From Bacillus gaemokensis (lineage in GTDB: Bacteria > Bacillota > Bacilli > Bacillales > Bacillaceae_G), in assembly GCF_001590835.1 (NCBI RefSeq), contig NZ_LTAQ01000067.1, positions 1-64,000 of the forward strand: a DNA stretch of 64,000 nucleotides. Direction: 5' to 3'. The position numbers and the translations under genes are program-made. Below are positions 1-8,195 of this stretch, piece by piece. The notes under the pieces were generated by a model. That model saw only the letters and a program-made list of their open reading frames with translations, did no database searches and was not told the origin of the DNA. The stretch's first letter is position 1, and every line of letters begins with the position of its first letter.

Positions 1-44
1 AAAATCGCCAATTTTTCAGCTTTAGAATATTTCATTCGAGCCAT
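1..44 (-). CDS. Partial reading frame, probably IS3 transposase OrfA start
   Basis: Fourteen codons are visible, starting MARMKYSKAEKLAI, behind an AGGGGAG ribosome site 6 bases upstream. Short N-termini of this kind (basic residue, YS, K-E/A-KL) are typical of the HTH_Tnp_1 (OrfA) proteins of IS3 elements. The partial end repeat just upstream supports that reading. The rest of the protein lies outside the window, so the assignment is an inference. Confidence 0.45.
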   Translation of the reverse strand, partial: MARMKYSKAEKLAI

Positions 45-115
45 AAAAAATACTCCCCTTAGATAAGCAGATTTTTATATTTTATCTGTCTACCTAATGA
101 ATGGGGAGCATATCA
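1..115 (-). mobile_element. End of an IS3-family (IS150-type) insertion sequence, cut by the window edge
   Basis: Read on the minus strand from 115, the sequence begins TGATATGCTCCCCATT and continues with a TAGACAG motif. This matches the usual IS150-group end (TG..., GC(T/A)CCC, then a TTAGACA-like box) placed about 70 bp before a short helix-turn-helix reading frame. A good ribosome site (AGGGGAG) and an ATG at 44 follow, opening a frame that runs off the window. Identification is by layout and end sequence only. The opposite end and the target duplication are outside the window. Confidence 0.5.
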
Positions 116-230
116 AGATTGCTCAAATTGAATTCTACATTTTTGAGTACAAATGGAATTTTTATAAAGAAAAATCGAATGAACGAAAAAATATTTTTTA
201 GATTTATTCACCTGCTGTGCACAAAAATAA

Positions 231-266
231 AAAAGTCGTTCCCTTCTTTAAAGGAAAACGACTTTT
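231..266 (-). terminator. Terminator of the DEAD-box helicase gene
   Basis: AAAGTCGTT pairs with AACGACTTT around a short loop, with T-rich flanks on both sides. It lies just past the stop codon of the minus-strand helicase gene. Confidence 0.75.
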
Positions 267-288
267 CTATCTTGAAGTTTATTCTATG

Positions 289-1599
289 TTATCGCCCTCG
301 TCTTTGCTGACCTTGCTTTGCATCACTTTTCTTTTTACTTGATTTATGAAATGATCGTTGTTTTCCATTTTTGGATTCTTCACGATTGTCTCTTTGACGA
401 TATTGACCTGTTTTCTTTGGTTTCTTTGTGTACTCTTTTTTCTTATGCTCATTTTTTGCAGGTGCTTGATGTGCAGGTAGTTCCAATTCTTGTCTTTGCA
501 GAGTTGTACCAATGCCTTTTTCAATCTCTTTTAAATGCATTTCATCTTTCGCTGCAACAAATGTAATTGCAAGCCCCGTTCCGCCAGCACGACCAGTTCG
601 GCCAATTCGATGTATATAACTTTCTACGTCTTCAGGGACATCATAGTTAAATACATGTGTTACACCTTCTACATCTAATCCACGAGCAGCTACATCTGTT
701 GCGATTAAGTATTGAATTTTTGCATCGCGGAAACTCTTCATCACTCGTTCACGTTTTCCTTGCGATAAATCGCCATGAAGTTCATCGCAGTTATAACCGT
801 ATCCTTTTAAATCATCATATAATTTACTTGCTCTACGCTTTGTACGGCAGAAAATAACTGCTAAAAACGGCTGATCTCGGTCCATCACATGACGCAGTGC
901 ATCTTGTTTCGCACGATCCGTTGTTTCAATTACGCGTTGCTTTATACTATTTACCGTTACTTCTTCGCTTTGAATTTGAATTATCTCAGGTTCTTTCATA
1001 TAACGCTTCGCAAGTTTTTTAATATCTTTCGGCATCGTTGCTGAGAATAACATCGTTTGTTTACTCTCAGGTGTTACTTCTAAGATGTCTTCGATATCAT
1101 ATAAAAAACCGAAATGAAGCATTTGATCCGCTTCATCTAACACAAGCATAGAAACATTTGATAATACAATTGTTTCACGACGTAAATGGTCTAATAAACG
1201 TCCTGGTGTCGCTACAACAATGTGCGTATTTCCTTTTAGCTTTCTCATTTGCTGTGCAACATCTTGCCCACCATATATTGCAAGAACGTTAGTATCGTCT
1301 TTATGAACAAGCATCTTTTCAACTTCATTTGTAATTTGTAATGCTAATTCCCTAGTTGGTGCAACGATTAAAGCTTGTACATCACTTGACTCAGGGTCAA
1401 TTTTTTCTAAAATTGGCAAGACAAACGCAAGTGTCTTACCTGTTCCCGTTTTCGCTTGACCAATTATATCTTTTCCTGACATAACAATTGGTATAGCCTT
1501 CTCCTGGATTGGTGTAGCTTCAGCAATCCCATTTTCACGTAGTGTATGATTAAATGTTTCACTAATTCCTAGTTCTAAAAAGTTTTTCAAACAGATCAC
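289..1599 (-). CDS. DEAD-box ATP-dependent RNA helicase
   Basis: This 436-aa cytosolic RNA helicase unwinds RNA duplexes using ATP, as in ribosome assembly, RNA decay and cold adaptation. Visible motifs in order are the Q-motif region (ATPIQEK, about 28-34), Walker A AKTGTGKT (49-56), PTREL (81-85), DEAD (155-158), SAT (186-188), ARGLD (305-309) and HRIGRTGR (330-337). A lysine/arginine-rich tail follows from about 375 and is probably RNA-binding. The start is a GTG with AAGGA six bases upstream. The B. cereus group carries several Csh-type helicases. This one is shaped like CshA but has a shorter tail, so no symbol is given. It appears monocistronic. Confidence 0.95.
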   Translation of the reverse strand: MICLKNFLELGISETFNHTLRENGIAEATPIQEKAIPIVMSGKDIIGQAKTGTGKTLAFVLPILEKIDPESSDVQALIVAPTRELALQITNEVEKMLVHKDDTNVLAIYGGQDVAQQMRKLKGNTHIVVATPGRLLDHLRRETIVLSNVSMLVLDEADQMLHFGFLYDIEDILEVTPESKQTMLFSATMPKDIKKLAKRYMKEPEIIQIQSEEVTVNSIKQRVIETTDRAKQDALRHVMDRDQPFLAVIFCRTKRRASKLYDDLKGYGYNCDELHGDLSQGKRERVMKSFRDAKIQYLIATDVAARGLDVEGVTHVFNYDVPEDVESYIHRIGRTGRAGGTGLAITFVAAKDEMHLKEIEKGIGTTLQRQELELPAHQAPAKNEHKKKEYTKKPKKTGQYRQRDNREESKNGKQRSFHKSSKKKSDAKQGQQRRGR

Positions 1600-1673
1600 T
1601 TCTTTTCCTTATTTTTCACATTAAGTTTTCATTGTACCATTTGTTTCACTAAATATGAAAAATAAGATAATTC

Positions 1674-1943
1674 TTATCTCCTTTTTTCCTGCTCGCTATG
1701 AATTAAGTGGATCAGTTCTTTCTGTTTCTCTTTTGATTTTGGTAGAAATTTCATATTTGCAGGCGACAAAATAAATTTCTTGATTTTTCTATTATTCCAT
1801 ATAAGCCATGTGTATCTTGAGTCTTCATGTAATTTTCGAAACCATTCTCCTTCACTTAGCTTTGCAATATGATGCTTTAGCTTCACGTCTGCTCTCGGAT
1901 AAAACAATATAATATCTGCTATCACATCAAACAAAATGCCCAT
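1674..1943 (-). CDS. Small conserved-type hypothetical protein
   Basis: An 89-aa protein, start MGILFDVIADIILFYP, with a good TAGGAGAAAG ribosome site six to seven bases before the ATG. The first 15 residues are hydrophobic and the remainder is basic, with a charged C-terminus (EQEKRR). I recognise no family. It lies just upstream of the helicase gene on the same strand, 74 bp apart, and could share its transcript. Cytosolic or membrane-associated placement cannot be decided from sequence. Confidence 0.7.
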   Translation of the reverse strand: MGILFDVIADIILFYPRADVKLKHHIAKLSEGEWFRKLHEDSRYTWLIWNNRKIKKFILSPANMKFLPKSKEKQKELIHLIHSEQEKRR

Positions 1944-2129
1944 ATTTCTTTCTCCTATCTTTTCCTTTTTTATCTTATGAAAATTAGCAACAAGAAAGAA
2001 ACAATAAAAAAGGTTATTTTATCGATTGTTTGTCTATCCTTTTAAAAACTCTAACTTTTAAATATTTTTACATAATGTTGAATATGCTTTTACAAAATTA
2101 ACAAAAAAGACAAAATGAGGAGTGGTTGT

Positions 2130-2459
2130 ATGGAGAAGCAGAAACTATGGAGAAAATTAAAGCACGGTGCAACAAAGTTAGGAAAGTCCGGTGCGTATGA
2201 GAGCATTATTTTATATTACACCTTACAAAAGAAAGGACTACCTACTAAAACCAAGATGATTATATTAGTTGCACTGTCCTATTACGTATGGTCAATAGAC
2301 TTAATCCCGGATCTAGCAGCTATTATTGGAATTGGTCTGTTAGACGATGTTATAGCAATTGCCTGGGCACACAAGTATATTATGGTACATACAGATGCAG
2401 GAGTTCGAGAAAAAGGGAAAATGAAAATGGAATCCTTATTTGGCTCAGCACATGCATAA
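2130..2459 (+). CDS. DUF1232 (YkvA-type) small membrane protein
   Basis: 109 aa. The central hydrophobic stretch contains the DUF1232 signature: a YYVWSIDLIPDL-like block followed by GLLDDVIAI. The family is widespread, probably membrane-associated, and of unknown function. An in-frame ATG five codons upstream (2115) is disregarded because the GAGGAG ribosome site lies between it and the ATG at 2130. The gene stands alone and ends at a bidirectional hairpin shared with the convergent gene remnant. Confidence 0.85.
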   Translation: MEKQKLWRKLKHGATKLGKSGAYESIILYYTLQKKGLPTKTKMIILVALSYYVWSIDLIPDLAAIIGIGLLDDVIAIAWAHKYIMVHTDAGVREKGKMKMESLFGSAHA

Positions 2460-2471
2460 TACACGAAATAG

Positions 2472-2499
2472 AAAAGACGGTTTTCATAACCGTCTTTTC
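2472..2499. terminator. Bidirectional terminator between convergent genes
   Basis: AAAAGACGG pairs with CCGTCTTTT around a short loop. It separates the DUF1232 gene from the converging minus-strand operon end. Confidence 0.85.
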
Positions 2500-2500
2500 A

Positions 2501-2881
2501 CTATACATGTACTTGTTCCACGTACATCTGTAAACTATTCAACATTCTTTTCATTTCACGTTCTTTATAATGATTTAAGCAAGCGATTTGAACCCAATTA
2601 TTTTGTTGCAAATAGGATGATTCATAATGGATGATGAATCCTTGTAACGCTAATGAGTCCCCTATTTCTTTAGACGAAAGTTCTCTACCTAGTGCGATTG
2701 TAAGAATGATAGGTGCAGCATGTTCCTTAGGTGAAACAAGTTGCAATCCCATATTATTGACAGCTTTTTCAATAAAAGCATACGTTTGATATATTTTTTT
2801 ATACTTATGTTCATCTTCAAATCTCTTTAATGCTTCTTGCAATGCATGAATTAAATTCCAAGACTGAGAATAACTTTCCAT
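2501..2881 (-). pseudogene. C-terminal remnant of a class V-type PLP aminotransferase
   Basis: Only about 126 codons remain. The block GLQLVSPKEHAAPIILTI, then QGFIIHYESSYL and NNWVQIACL, resembles the small C-terminal domain of class V aminotransferases that end in 'GF-L-Y-S-YL--RNW-QICL'. The PLP-lysine domain is absent. Its 5' end runs in another frame into a truncated PlsY-like gene, which points to a deletion joining two neighbouring genes. The ATG at 2881 has no convincing ribosome site. It is probably not functional. Confidence 0.6.
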
Positions 2882-3198
2882 TTAAAGAGAATAGGGTATA
2901 CATGCCCTATAATAACTGCTAATAACGAAAGTAATAAAAATATAGAATCCTCAAAGAAGAGGCTTGCTACATACACAACAATTACACCTTTAAGCGCATC
3001 CCCTAAAAATGTAGCAATAAAATATCCTTTTCCATATACCCTTCCCATATTACGGGCACCGGGATTTCCGCTACCAGCTTCTCGAATATCTATCCCATAT
3101 TTCCATTTTGTAATCATATCTGCCGTTAACATGTTCCCCACCATATAAGCGCCTATTACATATAGAAGCTGGTTCATACTGATCATGTAATCATTCAC
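2851..3198 (-). pseudogene. Truncated PlsY-like glycerol-3-phosphate acyltransferase
   Basis: PlsY proteins are membrane enzymes that transfer acyl groups from acyl-phosphate to glycerol-3-phosphate. This copy keeps the first motif (GSGNPGARN, about residue 42-50) and the next two membrane segments. It stops after FKWK, where the family normally continues with a GGKG loop. Full PlsY is about 190-200 aa; this frame is 115 aa with an unrelated tail. The break coincides with the start of the aminotransferase remnant, so one deletion has removed the rest of both genes. The core PlsY is expected elsewhere in the genome. Confidence 0.7.
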
Positions 3199-3225
3199 TT
3201 TCTAAATAAAAGTAGTTTGCTATTT

Positions 3226-3520
3226 TCATAAAATCCCCCATGTATACGAGGTATATTGGAAAGCGATAAAATAACATATAACACTCACTACTGTTGTAAT
3301 CACTATCAATTTCCATGCAATTACACGTAAAGATTTAAAATATTGTATACTATATCCTGCTAACCAGGCTACAAATACACTTACGGGTACTATAACTTGC
3401 AGTTTATACAATGGAACTTTATCGATTCCTATAATAGCTATAATATTTATAAATACTATAAATAAGAAAATTGGAAATAGAATTCTAAATAGCCCCCCCT
3501 ATTTTAACCCCAAGGCTCAT
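3226..3520 (-). pseudogene. Small three-helix membrane protein, frameshifted in a G7 run
   Basis: An ATG at 3520 with a GAGGG ribosome site opens MSLGVKIGG. The frame then stops just past a run of seven G (C7 on the plus strand, 3493-3499). With six G the frame continues as about 97 residues of hydrophobic sequence (FRILFPIFLFIVFIN, later VPVSVFVAWLAGYSI and LIVITTVVSVICYFI), ending WGIL. That is three likely membrane helices. Its place between the kinase and PlsY-like genes suggests operon membership. It may be a true mutation, a phase-variable tract or a sequencing error. Confidence 0.6.
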
Positions 3521-3558
3521 ACGATACCCTCTTTTTGTAAATAATATCAAATCCCTAT

Positions 3559-4458
3559 TTAAAATAAAGATAATCTTTTTGCCGCTAAAAAATAAGCGCC
3601 TTTAGCTGATGAGATTTCACTTTTGATAAAGTTTATTTTATTGATATGCTCCCTGCAGCATCTCTTAAATTCAGCATATATTTCCGGAACTGAACAAAGT
3701 ATTCCGCCTTTTACTGCAATGGAAATTGGCACTTCAAATGACATCTTCTTATAAACATCGACTGTAATTCTTGCTAATTCTTTACCAGCTTGCAATATAA
3801 TTTTGGACGCATCATTATTTCCTTTTCTAGCTTCTTCTATAACAAGAGGTACAATGGCAGCGACCTTATCTTTCGCTGAAGAATATACAAGCTGTTTGAT
3901 ATCAGATGGCGTGTGAATATGAAACTGCTCTTGTACTGCTTGACTAAGACTACAGAACGGAATGCCTTTATCGTATTCCATTGTCATTCTTTTTAATGCT
4001 TGCATGGCGATCCAATATCCACTTCCTGCATCTCCCAAAATGTGGCCCCAGCCCCCACTGTATTCGTAAGTCTCCCCCTTTTTCCCTAAACAGATTGCAC
4101 CTGTTCCGGCTATCGTTAAAATACCGTCTTTTCCTTTTAATAAGGCTGCATGTGCAATCATTGCATCATCATAGATTTCAATATGAGTTTGATACTTCTC
4201 TATTAAACGTTTCTTTAATCCTTCAATATCTATACTTTTGACACCTGCCAACCCTAAAATAATACAAACACAGTTCTCCTGAGGTAACCCTTGTTGACAT
4301 TGATTAATTGCAGTTATAATGTGTGATAGAGCTTTTTCATACTCTAGCAATACATTTCCAAAACGACTCATTCCTTTTGCAACTTCTTTCCCATTTTGAT
4401 TAAACGCTATTGCTTCTGTTTTCGTTCCACCACCGTCTACACCAATCATATACTTCAT
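3559..4458 (-). CDS. BadF/BcrA-type sugar kinase (GlcNAc/MurNAc kinase-like)
   Basis: A 299-aa ASKHA-fold kinase. The phosphate-1 motif GVDGGGTKTEA is at residues 6-16, the adenosine/phosphate-2 region GTGAICLGKKG is near 117-127, and a GGWGHILGDAGSGYWI block follows. These are hallmarks of N-acetylglucosamine kinases and the MurK branch that phosphorylates GlcNAc and/or MurNAc. It follows anmK by 18 bp on the same strand, which supports a role in amino-sugar or peptidoglycan-sugar salvage. Its exact substrate cannot be told from sequence. Cytosolic. Confidence 0.85.
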   Translation of the reverse strand: MKYMIGVDGGGTKTEAIAFNQNGKEVAKGMSRFGNVLLEYEKALSHIITAINQCQQGLPQENCVCIILGLAGVKSIDIEGLKKRLIEKYQTHIEIYDDAMIAHAALLKGKDGILTIAGTGAICLGKKGETYEYSGGWGHILGDAGSGYWIAMQALKRMTMEYDKGIPFCSLSQAVQEQFHIHTPSDIKQLVYSSAKDKVAAIVPLVIEEARKGNNDASKIILQAGKELARITVDVYKKMSFEVPISIAVKGGILCSVPEIYAEFKRCCREHINKINFIKSEISSAKGAYFLAAKRLSLF

Positions 4459-4476
4459 TGTTTCACCTGCTCTTTC

Positions 4477-5628
4477 TCATTTCACAGTTGGTGGAAATGT
4501 TATATTCCCTAAAACAACAGATTCTCTTGCACCTGTAGCACTTGGTACATTATTAGGATTACGATGATACGTTTCATTCGCTAACACAGCAAAAGCAATT
4601 GCTTCTTTTGCTTCGGAAGAATAACCCAAATCTTCTTGTATACATACTTTACAATCTTCTTTTAAACCTTCTTTTATCATTTCTACAAGCGCCATATTAT
4701 AACTTCCGCCCCCACCAAGAATCACTTCATCAATATGATAATGCGGGAAAATAAATTCTCGATAATGATGAACAATTGAAGCGGCTGTAAACATCGTCAC
4801 AGTAGTAACTATGTCTTCCTTTCGGTGCTCCTTAAATCGCTTAAGCAATTCATCGGTAAACTCTTTTCCAAATTGTTCTCTACCTGTTGATTTAGGTGGA
4901 ACCGTTATAAAAAACGGATGATTCATACAATACGAAAGCATTTCATTTACAACTTCCCCCTGTCTTGCTAGTTCCCCATTTTTATCAAAAGGCTGCTGAA
5001 ATAATTGCTGACATACTTCATCGATCACCATATTCCCAGGTCCCGTGTCAAATGCAATCACTTCTTGTTTAGATACTCGACTTGGAATGACAGTTACATT
5101 CCCGATTCCACCAATATTTTGGAGGATTCGGTTTTTCGTTGCGTCTCTATATAAAATGAGTTCTGAATACGGAACAAGGGGAGCTCCCTGTCCACCAGCT
5201 GCCATATCCATCGTTCGAAAATTTGAAATAACCGTTGTCGCTGTTTCATAAGCAATAACAGCAGCTTCTCCAATTTGTAGTGTCGATGAAACCATTTTGC
5301 CGTCTTGAAAAGGTTGATGATAAATTGTTTGACCATGTGAACCAATTAAATCTAACTGCTCTATTGGAAAATCAGCTTGTTTACAAATCATTTTCACCGC
5401 ATTCGCAAAACATAATCCAAGTTTAAAATTCAAACTGCATATGAGTTGCACATGAGAAGTTTCCAACGATTGCGCTTGCTGAATCTCACTTTTTATTTCT
5501 TTTGAAAACGGTACTGTAATAAAGTGGATGAGTTCCACTTTTGCATCCTCACCACTTCCTTCAACATGGACAAGGGCAACGTCTATTCCATCTAAAGATG
5601 TACCAGACATTAAACCGACAACATACAT
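4477..5628 (-). CDS. anmK: Anhydro-N-acetylmuramic acid kinase
   Basis: 383 aa, the usual AnmK length. AnmK hydrolyses the 1,6-anhydro ring of anhMurNAc and phosphorylates it to MurNAc-6-phosphate. Family blocks seen are [15 protein letters not shown] at the N-terminus, [23 protein letters not shown], and LGGGGSYN near the C-terminus. The ATG at 5628 was chosen over an in-frame start 18 codons upstream because GGAGG lies eight bases before it. It sits between two tiny membrane genes and the second sugar kinase in the PTS operon. AnmK is best known in Gram-negative recycling. Here the substrate probably comes from turnover products or from other bacteria. Confidence 0.95.
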   Translation of the reverse strand: MYVVGLMSGTSLDGIDVALVHVEGSGEDAKVELIHFITVPFSKEIKSEIQQAQSLETSHVQLICSLNFKLGLCFANAVKMICKQADFPIEQLDLIGSHGQTIYHQPFQDGKMVSSTLQIGEAAVIAYETATTVISNFRTMDMAAGGQGAPLVPYSELILYRDATKNRILQNIGGIGNVTVIPSRVSKQEVIAFDTGPGNMVIDEVCQQLFQQPFDKNGELARQGEVVNEMLSYCMNHPFFITVPPKSTGREQFGKEFTDELLKRFKEHRKEDIVTTVTMFTAASIVHHYREFIFPHYHIDEVILGGGGSYNMALVEMIKEGLKEDCKVCIQEDLGYSSEAKEAIAFAVLANETYHRNPNNVPSATGARESVVLGNITFPPTVK

Positions 5629-5648
5629 AGCATTACCTCCGAATTTTA

Positions 5649-5915
5649 TTAAAAAGCAATCATATAAGTAAGCAATGTACAACCAACTAGAAAAGATACA
5701 AATCTAACAAACAATTGAATTTTTGATGAATACGTACCATCTATAAAAGATACAACGATTGTCAACATAATACTTGCTGAAATACTGGTCACGATCCATA
5801 TGCTATGCATTTGGGATACTTCTAGCATTTTTAAAAGAGGCGTAAACAGAAGATTTGAGCAAACAACTACAAATAGAAGTAAAAACACGCTTTTATAACT
5901 GAATTTTATACTCAT
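5649..5915 (-). CDS. Small membrane protein of the PTS/anmK operon
   Basis: 88 aa with three predicted membrane segments (about 8-28, 38-58 and 66-86) and almost no soluble part. AAGGTGA precedes the ATG. It lies 20 bp upstream of anmK. I recognise no family. Its size and hydrophobic pattern resemble the neighbouring 69-aa protein and the frameshifted protein at 3226-3520, so the operon may carry three related small membrane subunits. Function unknown. Confidence 0.65.
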   Translation of the reverse strand: MSIKFSYKSVFLLLFVVVCSNLLFTPLLKMLEVSQMHSIWIVTSISASIMLTIVVSFIDGTYSSKIQLFVRFVSFLVGCTLLTYMIAF

Positions 5916-5977
5916 ATCATTTCACCTTCTTCTATTGATATAATGAAGTATGAAACTATCAACTACTACAAGTGATT

Positions 5978-6187
5978 TTATATAGATAGTTCATCTCTTC
6001 TTTTCAAAAAATAAAATGCTATGATCATATAAACGATAGCTATCCCTATACCTAATTCTGTAGTAAATAATTTCGTATATTGATGATTAAACCCCTTACC
6101 AATTTCAACTTCAATCATGAAAGAAGTGATAGACGAATTGCCTATCACTAATACATAACTATATAATTTCTTCTTATTTACAATCAT
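5978..6187 (-). CDS. Tiny membrane protein coupled to the PTS EIIC gene
   Basis: 69 aa. Its ATG overlaps the TAA stop of the EIIC gene (TAATG), so it is probably translated by coupling. It has two hydrophobic stretches (about 10-25 and 44-60) and a basic C-terminal KRRDE tail. No family recognised. The tight overlap argues that it is a real gene and perhaps a partner of the permease. Confidence 0.6.
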   Translation of the reverse strand: MIVNKKKLYSYVLVIGNSSITSFMIEVEIGKGFNHQYTKLFTTELGIGIAIVYMIIAFYFLKRRDELSI

Positions 6188-7476
6188 TACACGTTCACAG
6201 AACCTTGTTCACCATTCCCATTCTTTTCAACTTCAATCATATTTTTATCGTACATTTTAAAGAATGGCAGATAGATAAGGAATGAGATTGCTATATTAAT
6301 AAAGACTAATACAACCGCTCTCCAGTCTCCACCTGTTGCCAAATAGGCACCTATTGGGGCCGGTAATGTCCACGGCGGCATAATATAGGTCGCTGTAACG
6401 AGCCCCATCGCAGTTGCAGTATATGCAATAGTGGCAGTCACAAGCGGTGTAATAATAAAAGGAATAATTAAAATAGGATTTAAAACAATCGGAAGTCCAA
6501 ATATAACGGGTTCATTAATATTGAAAATACCAGGCACAATACATGTTCTTGACAACGCTTTGGAATATTTTGATCTACCAAACACAATCATCGCTAACAC
6601 AAGTCCTAACGTCGCCCCGGAACCGCCAATCCATATAAACCATTGGTATAATGGTTCTGGTGCAATAAAAGGAATATTGCTTGCTCCACCAGCTACTGCC
6701 TCGGCGTTTTTCCCAATATAAACTTCCCATAACGGACGTGCAACCGTACCAACAACGGAAACACCGTGAATGCCAAAAGACCAGAAGAATGTAATTAAAA
6801 ACACCGGTAGAATAACTCCAAAGTAACTATCTCCAGCTTTCACTAATGGAGCAGCTAACTTATCGACTACATGATGTAAATCAATGCTAAAAACAACAGT
6901 AATCATACTCATAATAATAATAACGAAAGCAGCAGGTATAAGTGCTTCAAAGGAACGAGATACAGATGGTGGTACTTGTTCTGGCATCTTAATCATCACA
7001 TTTTTTGTCTTACAAAACCTTAAGATTTCAACTGATAAAATGGAAACAATCATCGTAACAAATAATCCATGCCCTCCAAGGTTTGTCATTGGGAGCATAA
7101 ATCCTTTCTTATCAATTAGTTCAGGTGTCAATGTAAGCAGTAGGGAACAGACTGCAAGTTGTGCTCCTGATAAAGCATCTAATTTGTAACTTTTCGCTAA
7201 ATTATATCCAATACCAAAGGCAATATAGAGAGACATAATAAACATCGTTAACCGATATGGTATTAAAATACTCGCTTGATGTTTTGCTGCCCAAAGTGAT
7301 ATAAAGCTATCCTTTGGAAGTGGTGGAAATGCTACTATTAAAAAGAAGCTTCCTACAATAATAAAAGGTAATGCTGAAATAACACCGTCACGAATTGCTT
7401 GTAAATGCCTTTGTTCAGAAAGCCTCGCCATTGGACCAGATAAGTTATTCTCAAGAAATGAGACAAACTTATTCAT
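6187..7476 (-). CDS. PTS lactose/cellobiose-family EIIC permease
   Basis: A 429-aa integral membrane permease of the phosphotransferase system, CelB/ChbC type. It begins with the family's short amphipathic helix (MNKFVSFLENNLSGP), then DGVISALPFIIVGSFFL and about ten membrane segments. The block GIHGVSVVG and the later FNINEPVIFGLPIVLNPIL are diagnostic of EIIC of this class. It lies 11 bp after the EIIB gene. The sugar is probably a beta-linked disaccharide or amino sugar, and the anmK/kinase neighbours suggest a peptidoglycan-derived one. No EIIA gene is present nearby, so EIIA must come from elsewhere. Confidence 0.93.
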   Translation of the reverse strand: MNKFVSFLENNLSGPMARLSEQRHLQAIRDGVISALPFIIVGSFFLIVAFPPLPKDSFISLWAAKHQASILIPYRLTMFIMSLYIAFGIGYNLAKSYKLDALSGAQLAVCSLLLTLTPELIDKKGFMLPMTNLGGHGLFVTMIVSILSVEILRFCKTKNVMIKMPEQVPPSVSRSFEALIPAAFVIIIMSMITVVFSIDLHHVVDKLAAPLVKAGDSYFGVILPVFLITFFWSFGIHGVSVVGTVARPLWEVYIGKNAEAVAGGASNIPFIAPEPLYQWFIWIGGSGATLGLVLAMIVFGRSKYSKALSRTCIVPGIFNINEPVIFGLPIVLNPILIIPFIITPLVTATIAYTATAMGLVTATYIMPPWTLPAPIGAYLATGGDWRAVVLVFINIAISFLIYLPFFKMYDKNMIEVEKNGNGEQGSVNV

Positions 7477-7487
7477 ACAACTCCCTC

Positions 7488-7793
7488 CTAACCAATTAAT
7501 TCATTTACAGCTTTTAATAGTGTCGGACCACCAAGCGGTGTATAAGCCTGCGGTGGAATCACCCCACAAGGAACAGACTGCTGATCTGCTATTTTTTTTA
7601 CGGTATCAAATCTATGCCTTACTTGCGGAGCTACCATTACAACATCCCAACCATTCTTCACCTCTTCTTCTACTTCACTCGTTCCAATTGCATGGACATC
7701 CATACTGATCCCTTTTTTCTCCGCCTCTTTTTTTAAAGCGTTTACAACAATTGAACTGGACATTCCTCCAGAACATACAAATAGAACCTTCAT
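7488..7793 (-). CDS. PTS lactose/cellobiose-family EIIB
   Basis: A 101-aa cytosolic phosphocarrier. The phosphorylated cysteine is C7 in the loop VCSGGMSSSIV, the normal position in EIIB of the lactose/cellobiose class. VVMVAPQVRHRFD and the C-terminal alpha/beta pattern complete the fold. The TAGGAGGAT ribosome site is strong. It is the first gene of the operon that includes EIIC, two small membrane proteins, anmK and a sugar kinase. Confidence 0.93.
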   Translation of the reverse strand: MKVLFVCSGGMSSSIVVNALKKEAEKKGISMDVHAIGTSEVEEEVKNGWDVVMVAPQVRHRFDTVKKIADQQSVPCGVIPPQAYTPLGGPTLLKAVNELIG

Positions 7794-7822
7794 TTCATAA
7801 TCCTCCTATATGCTTTAAGTAA

Positions 7823-7849
7823 TTTTTATCCCTTTTCAAGGATTGTCAA
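7823..7849 (-). promoter_or_regulatory. Possible SigA promoter of the PTS operon
   Basis: TTGACA (7844-7849) is followed after a short 15-base spacer by a weak TAAAAA -10 box, about 30 bases before the EIIB start. The -35 is perfect but the spacing is poor, so this is tentative. No clear cre or RNA antiterminator element was seen. Confidence 0.3.
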
Positions 7850-7943
7850 ACCACCAACTAAAGTAAGTTTCACGTTATTAAAAATCATATGAAGAATATA
7901 GACAAATTAGTTCTGATGAAATGAAATTTCAGCAAAAATATTT

Positions 7944-8098
7944 TTTATCCTGCATTAACGGGCTGTAAGACCCCCACCTCAAAATTGAGAAAAAACAAAG
8001 AAGTTAGGTGGGGATCAACTGCCCGTAAAAGCCCGATTCGTGAGGGCTGATAATCAGTGGGGATGAAGAAAACCCCACTGATTAAAGTTTCACTTTAT
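7944..8098 (+). repeat. Full-length bcr1 repeat element
   Basis: Exactly 155 bp from one TTTAT (7944-7948) to the other (8094-8098). Inside are self-complementary blocks: CCCCCACCT pairs with AGGTGGGG, and AATCAGTGGGG pairs with CCCCACTGATT. It ends AAAGTTTCACTTTAT. This matches the known bcr1 element of the B. cereus group, a non-autonomous mobile repeat with strong RNA structure and TTTAT target duplication. Two short derivatives with the same ends occur at 57802-57854 and 62872-62925. Confidence 0.85.
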
Positions 8099-8195
8099 AT
8101 TAAATAGAAGTTTTAGCACTTTACTTTCTCAATTGCGAATCTTACATTCACATGATATAGTAGTTTTAATAATAGAATATGTTAGGAGGCGTACG

